Source: Leishmania donovani (taxonomy: Eukaryota; Euglenozoa; Kinetoplastea; Trypanosomatida; Trypanosomatidae). Taken from it: a stretch of DNA of 64,000 nt. The stretch lies in assembly GCF_000227135.1 (NCBI RefSeq), contig NC_018244.1:607484-671483 (forward strand). The letters are read 5' to 3'. Below, piece after piece: positions 20,990 through 31,170 of the stretch. Positions within the stretch are counted from its first letter, which is position 1, and each line of letters starts with the position of its first letter. Position numbers and translations under genes: made by a program. The notes under the pieces are model-generated. The model searched no databases. It had not been told where the DNA came from and was given only the letters and a program-made list of their open reading frames with translations.

Positions 20990-23605
20990 ATGGCGGAGCC
21001 AGCATTTCGCGGTACACTGCTGCTGTTGCAGAACCGTACTCGCCGCGACCCGGAGTCGTACCGTGACGAGTTCCTTGCTCAGCTGGACCACTTCAGGGCC
21101 TTCAGCGCCACCGTGCTCTCCCAGCGGAGTCTCAATCCTCAGTTCATCGCGGTGCTCAACTACGTCTGCCACGTTGGCCACTGCTTCCCAAAGGATGCTG
21201 CCGTGATCGTGAACATCGTGTTGGAGCTGCTGCGTGCATCCAAAGGGAATGGTTTGCCGATGGACTTGCGCCTGGCGCTCGTGAAGTCGCTGATTCTCCT
21301 GCGCGCCAAAGACCTTGTCTCGACGGACCATACCTTCCCTCTGTTCTTTGAGCTGCTGCAGGAGCGTGACAAGACGTTGCGCAAGCTGATCTTGACGCAC
21401 GTCGTGAGCGATATCCGCAAGGCGAACATGCCGGGCGCGAAGAACGGCGCGCAGATCAATAAGAGGGCGCAGAACTTTCTCTTCTCTGTCATGGCAGAAG
21501 ACGACCCGGTTCAGGCACGCTGTGCTGAGATGGTCATGATCGACCTCTACCGCCGGCGTGTCTGGAGTGACGAGCGCACAGTGGAGGTGCTCACCAAGGC
21601 GTGCTTCTCCAAGCACACGCCGATCCTGCGGACGGCGCTCCGCTTCTTCTTGCTTCAAATGCCGAGGATCACCTCCGTGGACGACGAGGACGGCGAGGAG
21701 CAGGACCCTGGCCGCACCATCTCGAAGCTGCAGCAGAAGATGAAGATCGTGAAGAAGACGTCGAAGCGCGAGCGAGTGCTGAAGCGCAGCGTCCGCGGAG
21801 CGAAGCGCAAGTACGACCGGCAAGAGAAGGAGGAGGCGCTCTTCGCGAAGCAGCACGTCGACCCCGTCCGCCTTCTGCGCGACCCGCAGCAGTTCGTCGA
21901 GCGTCTCCTCGCGAAGCTGCAGAAGACGTCGGAGCGCTTTGAGGTTCGCCTCCTGTACTTGAACGTGATTGCGCGCACCGTCTCCGAGCACGAGGTGCTG
22001 CACCTTCCGCTCTACGGCTTTCTGGAGCGCTACATGGAACCTTCCCAGCTGCATGCCACGCAGCTGCTGGCCCTCTCCGCCACGTGCGTGCACGCGATGG
22101 TGCCGCCGGATGCAATCGAGCCGCTACTGCGCACGATCGCCAACCACTTTGTCTCGGACCGCTCGTCGGCGGACGCGATCACTGTCGGCATCAACACGAT
22201 TCGGGAGATTTGCAAGCGCCAGCCCCTTGCCATGAATGCCGACTTGCTGAAAGACCTGGCCGAGTACAAGAACCAGCGTGGCGACAAAGGTGTCATGATG
22301 GCGGCGCGTGCGCTCATCCAGCTGTACCGTGACGTGTATCCGGAGTTGCTGCCGGCGAAGCTGCGCGGCAGCAAGGCGGGTGCCGCGGACATGGCAACGA
22401 AGCCCGTCTACGGTTCCAAGCACGTGTACACGGACATCCCTGGACTCGAGCTTCTGTATCAGGACATTGACAACAACGCCGGCAACGACGAGAGCGGCAG
22501 CGAGAGCTCCTCGTCGGAGGTCGACTCGTCCAGCGGCGAGTGGGCGACCGACTCCGACAGCGAGGCTGACGCTGACGACGTCGACGGCGAGTTCGTGGAC
22601 GTCCCCGACTCTAGCGCGGAGGAGGAAGACAAAAGCGAGGATGCGTGTCCTCAGCTGGCGCCGGTACACGAGCACGCCCACTCTGCTGCCAACCGGACCG
22701 ACGCAGACGGCGAGGGACCACGCAAGCGCGCGCGTCTGGAAGAGGCTGCGCCAGTCTCGGTAGCGTCACAGAACGGTGCTGCGCTCAGCGAGAGTTCCAC
22801 AGACGACGAGGATGAAGGGGTGGACTCTGACGTTGACGAGGACGGTGAGGGGGTGGCCAGCGACGAGGAAAACGACGATGAGGAAAGCGACGACGAGGAA
22901 TCGGAGGATGAGAGCGAGTTTGGCTGGGAAGAAACGTCCGACGACGAGGAAAGCGAACGCGATGAGGAGAGCACCGCGGAGGCGAAGGAGGAGGAGCCTG
23001 CCTCTCTCTCCGCTGCCTTGGCCAACGCGAATTCCGGTGCTGACTGGTTTGAGGACCTCACTGAAGGCATGAGCAGCAGAAACGCGTCCTCGTCGCTCCG
23101 AGCGGGGTCTGTCTCAAGCTCCAAGGCGCTCTCAACCACTTCCATTTCTTCGTCACGCCTACTGACGGATAGCGACTTCCAGAAGATAAACCAGCTGCGC
23201 ACGCAGCACGGCAGCCACCAGTCTCTGCGAGGCAAGCGCAAAGAACGCGATGCACAGTCCAAGAAGCGCCACGACCTCATCCACAGCATCAGCAACGACC
23301 TCGACGCACACGACATCGAGCACTTCACCGAGAAGAAGCGCGAGACAGACAAGCAGGCGAAGATTGAGCAGGCGCGGGAGCTGCGTAAAGCCTCCTCGAC
23401 GTTTGAGCTGCGGCGCAAGAAGAAGAGCAAACTCAACTCCACGCACGGGGAGCACTCAAAGCGCGGCAAACTCTTCCAGATGACCAAACGGTCGCGGCGT
23501 GTGGCGGCGAAGCTGAAGAGCTCTGTGGCCGACCGCGCTACCCGCGCGAAGGAAATGCAGAAGAAGGACATCAAGTTCCGCATCAAGCGTGGCTGGAAGG
23601 CGTAG
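20990..23605 (+). CDS. SDA1: SDA1 family ribosome-biogenesis protein (871 aa)
   Basis: Nucleolar factor needed for 60S subunit maturation and export in yeast. Start chosen at ATG 20990 (MAEPAFRGTL), after the pyrimidine tract; the open frame upstream is UTR. Residues about 15-230 match the SDA1 N-terminal region (RRDPESYRDEFLAQLDHF; LRKLILTHVVSDIRKAN). A basic stretch (KMKIVKKTSKRERVLKR) follows, then HEAT-like helices. A long acidic Asp/Glu/Ser region covers about residues 490-690, and the C-terminal SDA1 block (LLTDSDFQKINQLR, then a Lys/Arg-rich tail to KRGWKA) ends the protein. The domain order is as in the yeast and human proteins. Neighbouring genes are unrelated. Confidence 0.94.
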   Translation: MAEPAFRGTLLLLQNRTRRDPESYRDEFLAQLDHFRAFSATVLSQRSLNPQFIAVLNYVCHVGHCFPKDAAVIVNIVLELLRASKGNGLPMDLRLALVKSLILLRAKDLVSTDHTFPLFFELLQERDKTLRKLILTHVVSDIRKANMPGAKNGAQINKRAQNFLFSVMAEDDPVQARCAEMVMIDLYRRRVWSDERTVEVLTKACFSKHTPILRTALRFFLLQMPRITSVDDEDGEEQDPGRTISKLQQKMKIVKKTSKRERVLKRSVRGAKRKYDRQEKEEALFAKQHVDPVRLLRDPQQFVERLLAKLQKTSERFEVRLLYLNVIARTVSEHEVLHLPLYGFLERYMEPSQLHATQLLALSATCVHAMVPPDAIEPLLRTIANHFVSDRSSADAITVGINTIREICKRQPLAMNADLLKDLAEYKNQRGDKGVMMAARALIQLYRDVYPELLPAKLRGSKAGAADMATKPVYGSKHVYTDIPGLELLYQDIDNNAGNDESGSESSSSEVDSSSGEWATDSDSEADADDVDGEFVDVPDSSAEEEDKSEDACPQLAPVHEHAHSAANRTDADGEGPRKRARLEEAAPVSVASQNGAALSESSTDDEDEGVDSDVDEDGEGVASDEENDDEESDDEESEDESEFGWEETSDDEESERDEESTAEAKEEEPASLSAALANANSGADWFEDLTEGMSSRNASSSLRAGSVSSSKALSTTSISSSRLLTDSDFQKINQLRTQHGSHQSLRGKRKERDAQSKKRHDLIHSISNDLDAHDIEHFTEKKRETDKQAKIEQARELRKASSTFELRRKKKSKLNSTHGEHSKRGKLFQMTKRSRRVAAKLKSSVADRATRAKEMQKKDIKFRIKRGWKA

Positions 23606-24401
23606 TGGAGCGACGGCAGCGCGATGTACGGCGACAGGAAAAGTATCACCGCAGTGGCGGCCCCATACTTCTAACCAACAGACGAAGCGTGTTGATCGCG
23701 AAAGACGATACCCCCTTCCCCTCGAGTAACAGTGTCACGGAGCGCTGCTCTGCTAGTCTTTTAACCCCCCCCCTCCCCGCGCTGGAATCGTCTAAGCTGA
23801 TGACGGCGCCCTCTCCTCCGTGGCTGGTGCCGCTCCCTTGCAAAATTTTCTGTGTTCACCCGTTGCTGTTGTTCTGCTCATGCCGCTGCTGCTGCGGCGA
23901 CGGCGGTGTGGAAGTGCAGCAGAGAGCGGCTGGGCGAGGGGAGGACGGCGATGTGAGGGGGCCGAGGGAACGCTTAAGAGAGTAAACAAAAAAGTAGCAG
24001 GCGAAATAGAGTGAGGCAGGCGTGTGTGTGCCAGCCGCAGGAACACGACAGTCGTGGCTGCCACAGCGGAGCAGTGCTCTGCACCATCTGATGTCTGACA
24101 GCAGACGCCGTTGGCCTGCACCAATGCGTTTCATGCCACCGTCGTCGATTTGAGAGTAAGCGACGTCTCTGGGCATCTGTGCAGCAGTGCGCGTGGGTGG
24201 CCGTGCCTCGGCCGCTGACGTTCTCTTGGGCCGCGCCGCTGCTCTTCACTGGTTTGCACTCTCTCGCTTTTCCTACCTCGCTACCTTTGGGTTGTCCGCG
24301 TAGAAGTGTGCGCCAGAGCGCAGCGTCGCCGGCCATTTCTCTTCACCCCCCCCCTCTTCCCCACTCCACTACGCCGCGAGTCTCTCTCGGACTTGTGCCC
24401 T
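23606..24401. other. Intergenic region, no feature seen
   Basis: Contains poly-C tracts near 23765 and 24345 and a pyrimidine-rich run before the next start. Nothing else is recognised. Confidence 0.55.
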
Positions 24402-24791
24402 ATGTCCGTTCAGGCCTTCTTCGAGTTCTCCAGTAGTATTCTGAGCCCCAAGTATGTCGGACTGTCACCGTTCCACGCGCCCAAAGAGTCGCGGCTTGAC
24501 ACGAGTCCGCCTGGGGTTCTCTCCTCCATGTGCGAGTACACAATATGCACGAAGCGCGCACTCAACACGCGCATCATCGGATTTGCTGAGCCGACGCTGC
24601 AGCAGTGCGTCGAGGAGCTCGCACGTGCTTTGAAGGCCACCGCCTTTATACAAGACAAGGACGCGACGTCGGCGTTGCTGCGGCAGAGGCGGGGCACAGT
24701 CGACCCGTCGCAGCTGCCGTGGTCGCCAAGACCCGAGTATCTCGCATGGCTGCGAGCCCAGGGCCGCCTTGACGAGACCATGCTGTTATGA
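24402..24791 (+). CDS. Small hypothetical protein (129 aa)
   Basis: ATG 24402 (MSVQAFFEFSSSIL) is preceded closely by a pyrimidine tract with cccccccctcttcccc, a good trans-splice context. The protein is non-repetitive, has no membrane segment or signal peptide, and ends PEYLAWLRAQGRLDETMLL. I do not recognise a family. Two Cys occur mid-protein (MCEYTICTKR), without a zinc-binding pattern. Codon use is GC3-rich like its neighbours, and the position between SDA1 and the IQ protein with its own splice region suggests a real gene. Confidence 0.65.
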   Translation: MSVQAFFEFSSSILSPKYVGLSPFHAPKESRLDTSPPGVLSSMCEYTICTKRALNTRIIGFAEPTLQQCVEELARALKATAFIQDKDATSALLRQRRGTVDPSQLPWSPRPEYLAWLRAQGRLDETMLL

Positions 24792-25826
24792 CCGTGAGCG
24801 ACGCAGGAGGCCGCATCACTCCGAGTGCGCTCCATTCTGTCCTCTCTCGTACGCGCTTCTATCGGAACGCGTGGGCGTGCGTACGTGTCTCTGCAACTCG
24901 CGCGAAAATGAGGGGGCGATCGGTCTTACCCTGCATCCGCTTTTTCTTTTGGTCCGCCTCCACTCCAGTGCACTCGCCTGCTTCCCTTGTCCCTCTCGCA
25001 CGTGGGTCGTTGTTGCTGTGGAGGGACGGGCCTCGAAGGACGGGTAGCGTGCCCTCTCCCTCTTCTTTTCCTTGCCTCTCTACGTTGCTCATGACCCTTC
25101 ATCAACTGAAGGTTGCGGTGGAGGACGAGCAGCGAAGGAATCACATCAGCACGTTTTGCGCGCACGCTAAAGCAAGCAATATCAAGGAAAGGAACACCAT
25201 GATGCGATGGGCGCGAGACACGGTTGTTTTGGACGTGTACCTATGCTGCGTGCTCCTGGGCCGCTCCGCTACTGTCCCCTCTTGCCCAGCCCTCCAGGGC
25301 AGCAGTTTGGGAAGAGGGCAGAGCATACGGAGAATACCATGCGCGTTTGTATGCCTCCCTGTCTCGGATTCCTCTTTCCAAGTGATGGGGTGTTGGTGGC
25401 TCTGCAAGCCTTTCGTGCTCCGCCACTCTTCGTGCCAGCAGCTGTGCTCTCCCCGTTTGCCCCCCCCCCCCCGCCTTCACCGCACACCCGCGCATCTCTT
25501 CTCCGCCCTCGATTCCTCATGCACCACGTCCGCCATCTTTCTCCTCCCTCGCTCGCCCCATCTATCTTCTTTTATGCGTTTTGGCCGCATGCAGACCGAC
25601 AAGAGACACAGACCTCTGCTTGCTGTCCGGTTTCTCTCAGCTTCATCCACACGTGTACGCACGAGAGGCTGTCCTGTGCGGAGGTGCACCGCACGGCTCT
25701 TTCCCCCTCATTCCCCATTGCCGCCCGTGCCTACGCAGACCATCCCGCACGGGCCTGGAAAAAAGATAGCGCTGCTTTTCATCGCGGCGCCCTTCGCCCC
25801 TTCTCACACCGGACGAGGTCGCAGCC
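24792..25826. other. Intergenic region, pyrimidine-rich toward its end
   Basis: Long open + frames (24788-25933, 25207-26001) are Ser/Pro/Leu/Arg-rich products of C/T bias and are not called. Poly-C at about 25460. Confidence 0.55.
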
Positions 25827-27935
25827 ATGTCAAACTTTTCCCCTGTCAAGTGCGAGATGGACGGCCTCTCGCCAGCGGCAGGCACCGACGGCAACCCTCT
25901 CGCTCAGCCCTTCTGGCAGTCCTCTCGCTCTAGCCTGCCCACCTTTGACGTGCACGGACGAGGTACCGCTCGCGGCCGTTTACAGAACCCGGCGCACATA
26001 GACAGCATCCACCGCAGTGAGGGAAGCCGTGTGGGTCAAGACACGTGCCGCTACATGCAGGCTGCCGCGGCCAGCAGTCAGAAAGCGGTGCACCAGCTGC
26101 TGAGTCGCCTGCAGACGTACAGAAGCTTTAAGCCCTTTCTTTCCCCCCCGGCACCGTACAGGGACAACTTCTTCACGCATGACCGCGGCTTCAGCAGCTT
26201 TAGCGGACCCTCGCACGGCAGATTGTCCACTGCGACGGTGAGCAGGGACCAGCTCTGGCAGATGGTGGACGGTATCCTCGACACATCGGTGGCGCAGCTG
26301 CTTCAGCACAACGCCGAGGGCCACTTCATCATGACGCTGCAGTCGGCGCTCGGGTTGGAAGCGCCGATCTCAACGGCGAAGAGCGGTACCGTCATCGAGA
26401 GCCGCAAAGCAGCGACGCCCGCGATCAACGGCGGGGCGACCGAGTTGGCAAGCGAGGAGCGCACGCCTGCCGGTGGCCCTCGCCAGCCACTGCCGCCCGC
26501 CTTGCAGAAAACTGCCGTCATGTCATCCTTCGCGCCAGCGAGCGCGTTGGCCAATCGCTGGTCCTTGGACCACCCTTCTGCGACAACTGCCGCGGTAGAA
26601 GAGCAGCACCATGCGTGGGCCACATTTGACCAGCAGCGACAGCGCACAAGTCGTTGCTTCTACCTCCAGGCTATGCAGGAGCAGCTGGATGTTCTGCAGG
26701 CGGAGCAGGCGAGGGATGCCGCTGACACGACGCACTCGCCCCCAAACCGCGGCGACGACTCACACCGCTACCTCCTGGACGTGCACAGCTCCAGTGACTC
26801 AGAGGATGCGGTGACGAAAGCCGAGGAGGAAAAGCAGCAGGCGCTGTGGCGTACCTTCCAAGATGGACCCGTGCTGACGGTGGGGGCTTCCGAGTCGCCT
26901 CGTGAAACAGCACTGGGCGTCCCTGGGATTGTGAGCGACTACTTGGAGAGCACTGATCTGCAAGACTGGCTACACTGCTCATGGGCGCACCGCACCCACC
27001 GTCATGAGAGCGCCGCTCTGCGTATACAGTGCGCTTATCGCGTGTACCGGGCACGGTGTAAGGTGCGAGAGATGCGATACGAACGACGGCAGGCCTTTTT
27101 GGCTAGCCTCAGCGCCGAACGCAAGGCTCGGCAGGTGTGGGACCTAGCGTTGCAGGTGCAGAAAGACACGACAACGACGACGACCAGTGGTACCGACAGC
27201 ACATTGCGGGCGCTGCAGTTTTTCATCAACAAGGTGAACGCCGTTGTGGCGAAGCACCGTGCACGCAAACAGTATCAGCAGAAGCAGGATGCTGAGATAC
27301 GCAGGTACGCTGCTACACGCATACAGGCCGTGTATCGAGGGCACCGGACACGTGTCTTCGTCACAGAGCTGCGGCATCCCGAGATAGTGGCGCTTCGGAA
27401 GCAGTTGCAGCAGGAAAACTGTGCGAAGCTGATCCAGACGTGCTGGCGACGCTACGCCGCACAACGCCACTGGCGGCTCGCGCGGCATGCGGCGTGTGTG
27501 CTGCAGAGCATGTATCGATGTCACGCAGCACGACGAATGCTGGCGGAGCGGCGTTACCAACGGAACCTGGAGGCGTCAGCGGAGCTGACGAAGTTCGCTG
27601 TGCAGCGCATTGAACGGTGGTACGGGTCGGTCCTCGCTGCGCGTAACGCTATCGGCCGCGCACATGTGGCGGAGCTGCTCGTGCTGCAGCGGGTGTGTCG
27701 TGGCTATCAGGGCAGGCATGGCGTTCAAGAGGAGAAGCGGCTGTCACGCCTCCGATCTGCTGTGCGCACCATCGAGCAGCGTCGCTGGCGCGTAATGGAG
27801 GCTCGAGAGGCGATTGAAAGGCGGGCGGCTCTGAGCACAGCCAACGCGGCCAAGCGTATTGCGTCGATGCGCGACGATGCCGCTGTTACGATCCAACGGG
27901 CATGGAGACGAAGGTGTGTATGGCATGTCTGCTAG
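25827..27935 (+). CDS. Multi-IQ-motif protein, probable calmodulin-binding cytoskeletal protein (702 aa)
   Basis: ATG 25827 in context gcagccATG. The N-terminal 390 residues are of unknown fold. From about residue 394 there are at least six IQ-like motifs, each starting hydrophobic-Q and followed by R-G/R and basic residues: LRIQCAYRVYRAR, ATRIQAVYRGHRTR, AKLIQTCWRRYAAQ, CVLQSMYRCHAARR, LVLQRVCRGYQGR, VTIQRAWRRRC. The last lies at the very C-terminus. IQ motifs bind calmodulin or centrin-like light chains. Many trypanosomatid proteins of this layout belong to the flagellum or basal body, but nothing here fixes the location. The spacing between motifs varies, with long helical Arg/Glu/Gln linkers. 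Confidence 0.85.
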   Translation: MSNFSPVKCEMDGLSPAAGTDGNPLAQPFWQSSRSSLPTFDVHGRGTARGRLQNPAHIDSIHRSEGSRVGQDTCRYMQAAAASSQKAVHQLLSRLQTYRSFKPFLSPPAPYRDNFFTHDRGFSSFSGPSHGRLSTATVSRDQLWQMVDGILDTSVAQLLQHNAEGHFIMTLQSALGLEAPISTAKSGTVIESRKAATPAINGGATELASEERTPAGGPRQPLPPALQKTAVMSSFAPASALANRWSLDHPSATTAAVEEQHHAWATFDQQRQRTSRCFYLQAMQEQLDVLQAEQARDAADTTHSPPNRGDDSHRYLLDVHSSSDSEDAVTKAEEEKQQALWRTFQDGPVLTVGASESPRETALGVPGIVSDYLESTDLQDWLHCSWAHRTHRHESAALRIQCAYRVYRARCKVREMRYERRQAFLASLSAERKARQVWDLALQVQKDTTTTTTSGTDSTLRALQFFINKVNAVVAKHRARKQYQQKQDAEIRRYAATRIQAVYRGHRTRVFVTELRHPEIVALRKQLQQENCAKLIQTCWRRYAAQRHWRLARHAACVLQSMYRCHAARRMLAERRYQRNLEASAELTKFAVQRIERWYGSVLAARNAIGRAHVAELLVLQRVCRGYQGRHGVQEEKRLSRLRSAVRTIEQRRWRVMEAREAIERRAALSTANAAKRIASMRDDAAVTIQRAWRRRCVWHVC

Positions 27936-29080
27936 CGCGTGCACACAGGCAAGCAACAATGGATTGGGCAGGGAAGTGAAGGGAAGGTTATGGTTTCTCT
28001 CTTCTCTCCACTCGGTGTGCGCGTATGTGCGTGCGCGTGTGCCCATCTCCACTCCTTGTGCAACCCTTTCCGCTTGCCCCCCTCTTCTCCGTCTCTTCCT
28101 GACGCTCTCACCTCCGCCGTAGAAACCCGCTGCCGCAACCCCCCCCCCCCACACACACACACATTGAATCTTATCCCTAACCTTGATGTATGCTATTCCT
28201 CAGCAGCCATGATGGACGGCTGCCTCCTTTATTCTCCCGCCACGGCTGCGTGCGTTTCACTTCCGCTGTTTCAGGCCGCGCCGGTGTTCGATTGTGCTTT
28301 AGCCACCCTTCTTCTTCCGCTGTTCCGTCGACGGCGATGTCGCTGAGGAGGAGTTGCCTGTGCTTGCGCAGGTCGTGTTTCTGTGTGCTTCACCTGTCGC
28401 CTCTCTCGGGAGCGTATCCGTGAAGGGGTGACTGCGTGATGTCCGCATATATCCTCTCCGCCCTCCCCTCTTTTCCTATTTTGGAACTCTAGTGCAGACT
28501 TTGGAGGGATGAGCGTATGCAGTGCCGTCGAATTGGCGAGTCGCGCTGGCGTGAGCGCAACAAACACGCAGCCAATGAAGACTGCGGAGAGAGAAGGCTG
28601 TGATGAAGTACAACGAGCAGAGCATCTGACCCCCTCTCTCCCCTCCCGTACCTCCCGTGCTTCACCGCCCTCGCCCGTTCTCCCCTGCGTGGGAGGCTGC
28701 ACACCGGAACGCGCTTCACGGCTGCCAGCTGTGTGTCTCTTGCAATGCGAATTGTGCTGTTGGCGAGGACCGTAGAGAACAGGGAATGCACTGCTGACTC
28801 TTGCGTGGTGCACGCTGACGACACCTTTTCACATCACTGTCAGCGCGGCATGCCTCCTTCGCCGCGCCGGTGCGTGCGCACATCTGCACGTGAATGCTGG
28901 ACGCGCTTTAGAACCCCTTCAACCGTTTCGTCTCTCTTCCTCCCGATGCATTTCGCTGCTCTGTTTCCAGAGCCGCTGACGGCAGCACATGCTCGTCGCC
29001 TCCGTCCCTTTCCTTGGAGCTCATCTTACGAAAGCATATTTCTCTGCCCTCCTACCAGCTTCTGTTCGAGTGCCACCTCG
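27936..29080. other. Intergenic region, no gene seen
   Basis: Contains poly-C/(CA)n at about 28138-28163 and pyrimidine tracts. An in-frame ATG at 28946 could extend the next gene by 45 codons, but the extension is Ser/Pro/Phe-rich and UTR-like. Confidence 0.55.
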
Positions 29081-29944
29081 ATGACGCAGACCGCACTCAC
29101 GGAGGACGAGCTGGATGATGCTCTTGGCCTTGCCATCCGTGCCGCCAACACGGCCGCCTTCATCATCAACAGCGCTATCGACGACAGGACAAACAACATC
29201 GAGGCGCAGATCAGAAACAACCCGAACGATCTCGTGACGCAGTACGAAAAGCAGTGCAAGGAGGAGGTGCTGAACATCCTACGCGTGGGCACTCCTTCGT
29301 ATGCTATTCTGAGCGACGACGTGCACAGCGAGGCGGTGCTCGATGACGGCCCCACGTGGATTGTTGGCCCGATCGACGGCACCGTCAGCTTCGAGCACGG
29401 CCTCTTCGACTTCTGCGTCTCCATCGCGTTAGCCCTTCGCAAGGAACCTATACTGGGTGTCGTGTGCGCGCCACGCCTGCAGGAGGTCTTCACCGCCGTC
29501 AAGAACCGCGGCGCCTTCAGCAACGGCCAGCGCATTCACGTCTCGCTGGTCGATTCGTTGAAGCAGAGCGTGGTGCTGCTGCACGAAAGCTGCACCCGCA
29601 GCGACGCAGCCGTGAGAAGCGTGACGGCGATGCAGGCGGAGCTGGCAAAGCACCCCGTGCAGGGGCTGCGGTGCAACGGGTCTGCAGCGCTGGATATGTG
29701 CCTTGTCGCGGCTGGGCGAGCGGAGCTGTTTTGGGAAGCCGGCGTGAACCCGTGGAATGTGGCGGCAGGCGTGATCATCGTGCGTGAGGCAGGCGGTGTT
29801 GTGCATGATGTCGAAAGCACCGACGCTTTCGACTTCACTCGCCGCGGCGTGTGCTGCGGGTGCTCTCTGGATGTGACCAAGCATGGCGTCGAGCTGAGCC
29901 TCAAACACAACTACCGTAGCTCGGTGTTGAACACGTCATCTTGA
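29081..29944 (+). CDS. Inositol monophosphatase-like protein with altered metal ligands (287 aa)
   Basis: The fold family is clear. WIVGPIDGTVSFEHGLFDFC aligns with the IMPase motif 1 (WIxDPIDGTxNFxH), and NPWNVAAGVIIVREAGGVV aligns with motif 2 (WDxAAGxxIxxEAGG). Length equals that of typical IMPases. However, several catalytic metal ligands differ: the first Asp of DPIDGT is Gly (residue 96; the second Asp, residue 99, is kept), the Asp of WD is Asn (residue 226), and the GEE motif is SDD (residues 78-80). Phosphatase activity as in the canonical enzyme therefore looks doubtful, and the protein may be a pseudoenzyme or have a changed mechanism. The gene is otherwise intact. Start MTQTALTEDE chosen over an upstream in-frame ATG at 28946. 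Confidence 0.85.
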   Translation: MTQTALTEDELDDALGLAIRAANTAAFIINSAIDDRTNNIEAQIRNNPNDLVTQYEKQCKEEVLNILRVGTPSYAILSDDVHSEAVLDDGPTWIVGPIDGTVSFEHGLFDFCVSIALALRKEPILGVVCAPRLQEVFTAVKNRGAFSNGQRIHVSLVDSLKQSVVLLHESCTRSDAAVRSVTAMQAELAKHPVQGLRCNGSAALDMCLVAAGRAELFWEAGVNPWNVAAGVIIVREAGGVVHDVESTDAFDFTRRGVCCGCSLDVTKHGVELSLKHNYRSSVLNTSS

Positions 29945-31170
29945 GACACTCGAGCCGAAGGCATCACGTGTGATGGGGAGGCATGCGCATCAGTTGCTGC
30001 GCGGACGTGTGTGCGACACGCGCCTGCCCTCTTTCTGCTTCTCCTCTGCCCGATTCAGCAGCCTGCTCTCCCTCCGGCCCTGGTGGGGGATGCGCTGGAG
30101 AGCCCGAAGGTGGACGGCCAGCGAGTGATGGGGTGATGGTGGTGGTGATAGAGAAATGTGCCGTGCCTTCATGTTTGCGTTTGAATGTATGCGCATGCCT
30201 CTGCTCTCACTCTGATGCCGCTGTGGCCGGTGCGCATCCCAAGCGACTCACAAGACTGCTGGCCCTGCATCTCTCCCCTCCCTCCGCCAGGGGGGAGCAA
30301 AAAAAAAGGGAAGCGAGGCGCACGGCCGCGGCGATGGGCCACAGCGTTTCCGCACCGCCACAAAGGGCAGAAGTGGCGCGTTCCCTACTGACCAGTGCTT
30401 TAGTCCTTTCTCTCGCCGCACTGCCGCCGTCGTCTCATCTCTTCCACCCGTCTGTCCCCTTTTGTGGAATTGGTCTACTCGCGTGTCGCCCACGCACAAC
30501 ACCAGCCCTCTTCTCATGATCGCGACCTTTGCTGCAATGATTGTTGTCCGTGCACAGAGGGAGAGGAACCGAAGAGAGGGGCAGGGGGGGGGCGATGGCA
30601 GAGCGAACGCTGACACCCCCAAACCATGTGTATGTTGGCCAGCGACAGCTGGACCTTGCTCTTCTCGTCTTTGCCCCCTTCTCCCCGGTGTGCTTCCCGC
30701 GTATCCCCCTTTCTACCCTCCCTCGCCCATTCTTCCGAGTGCTGTTGCAGCGGCAATGACCACGCTGCGCACGCATGGATAGGATGATGTTGCCTACACG
30801 GTACAGGGCGAGCACTCATGGATATGCCGGCAAGGGTGGCAAGAGGAGCGGACGCACGTATCTCGCAGTCCAGAGCTTCCCCGCTGTTTGTAAGTAATGG
30901 CACCTGTTCACCACTTCTCCGCTCTTCTTCTCTTCACGAACCTCAAATCACGGTATACACGTCTGCCACCGGCCGTGGCACCGCGACGCAGCGACGCTAC
31001 ATGTTTGTACGTCAGATCAGTTCATTTCGAACTTCTGTGCGAGCTGCTCCCTTTCTCCAAACCCACTCCCCCTCTCTCTCAAAGACACACACACACACAC
31101 ACACTCTGCCCACTTCAGCGTCGCTGCAGTGCTTTCGTTTTCCGTCTCTTGGTTTGTAAATTCGTCAATC
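29945..31170. other. Intergenic region, no gene seen
   Basis: UTR-like sequence with a (CA)n tract at 31083-31103 close to the next start. The GT/GC-rich stretch near 30070-30150 might be an old degenerate repeat, but I could not align it to the three clear copies. Confidence 0.5.

Noticed and set aside
20864..22093. 409-codon minus-strand frame within SDA1
   Set aside because: Antisense reflection of the GC3-rich SDA1 frame (His/Leu/Gln/Val-rich text).
22651..23649. 332-codon minus-strand Ser-rich frame
   Set aside because: Antisense of the acidic region of SDA1: Asp/Glu/Ser codons read backwards give Ser/Leu/Phe runs.
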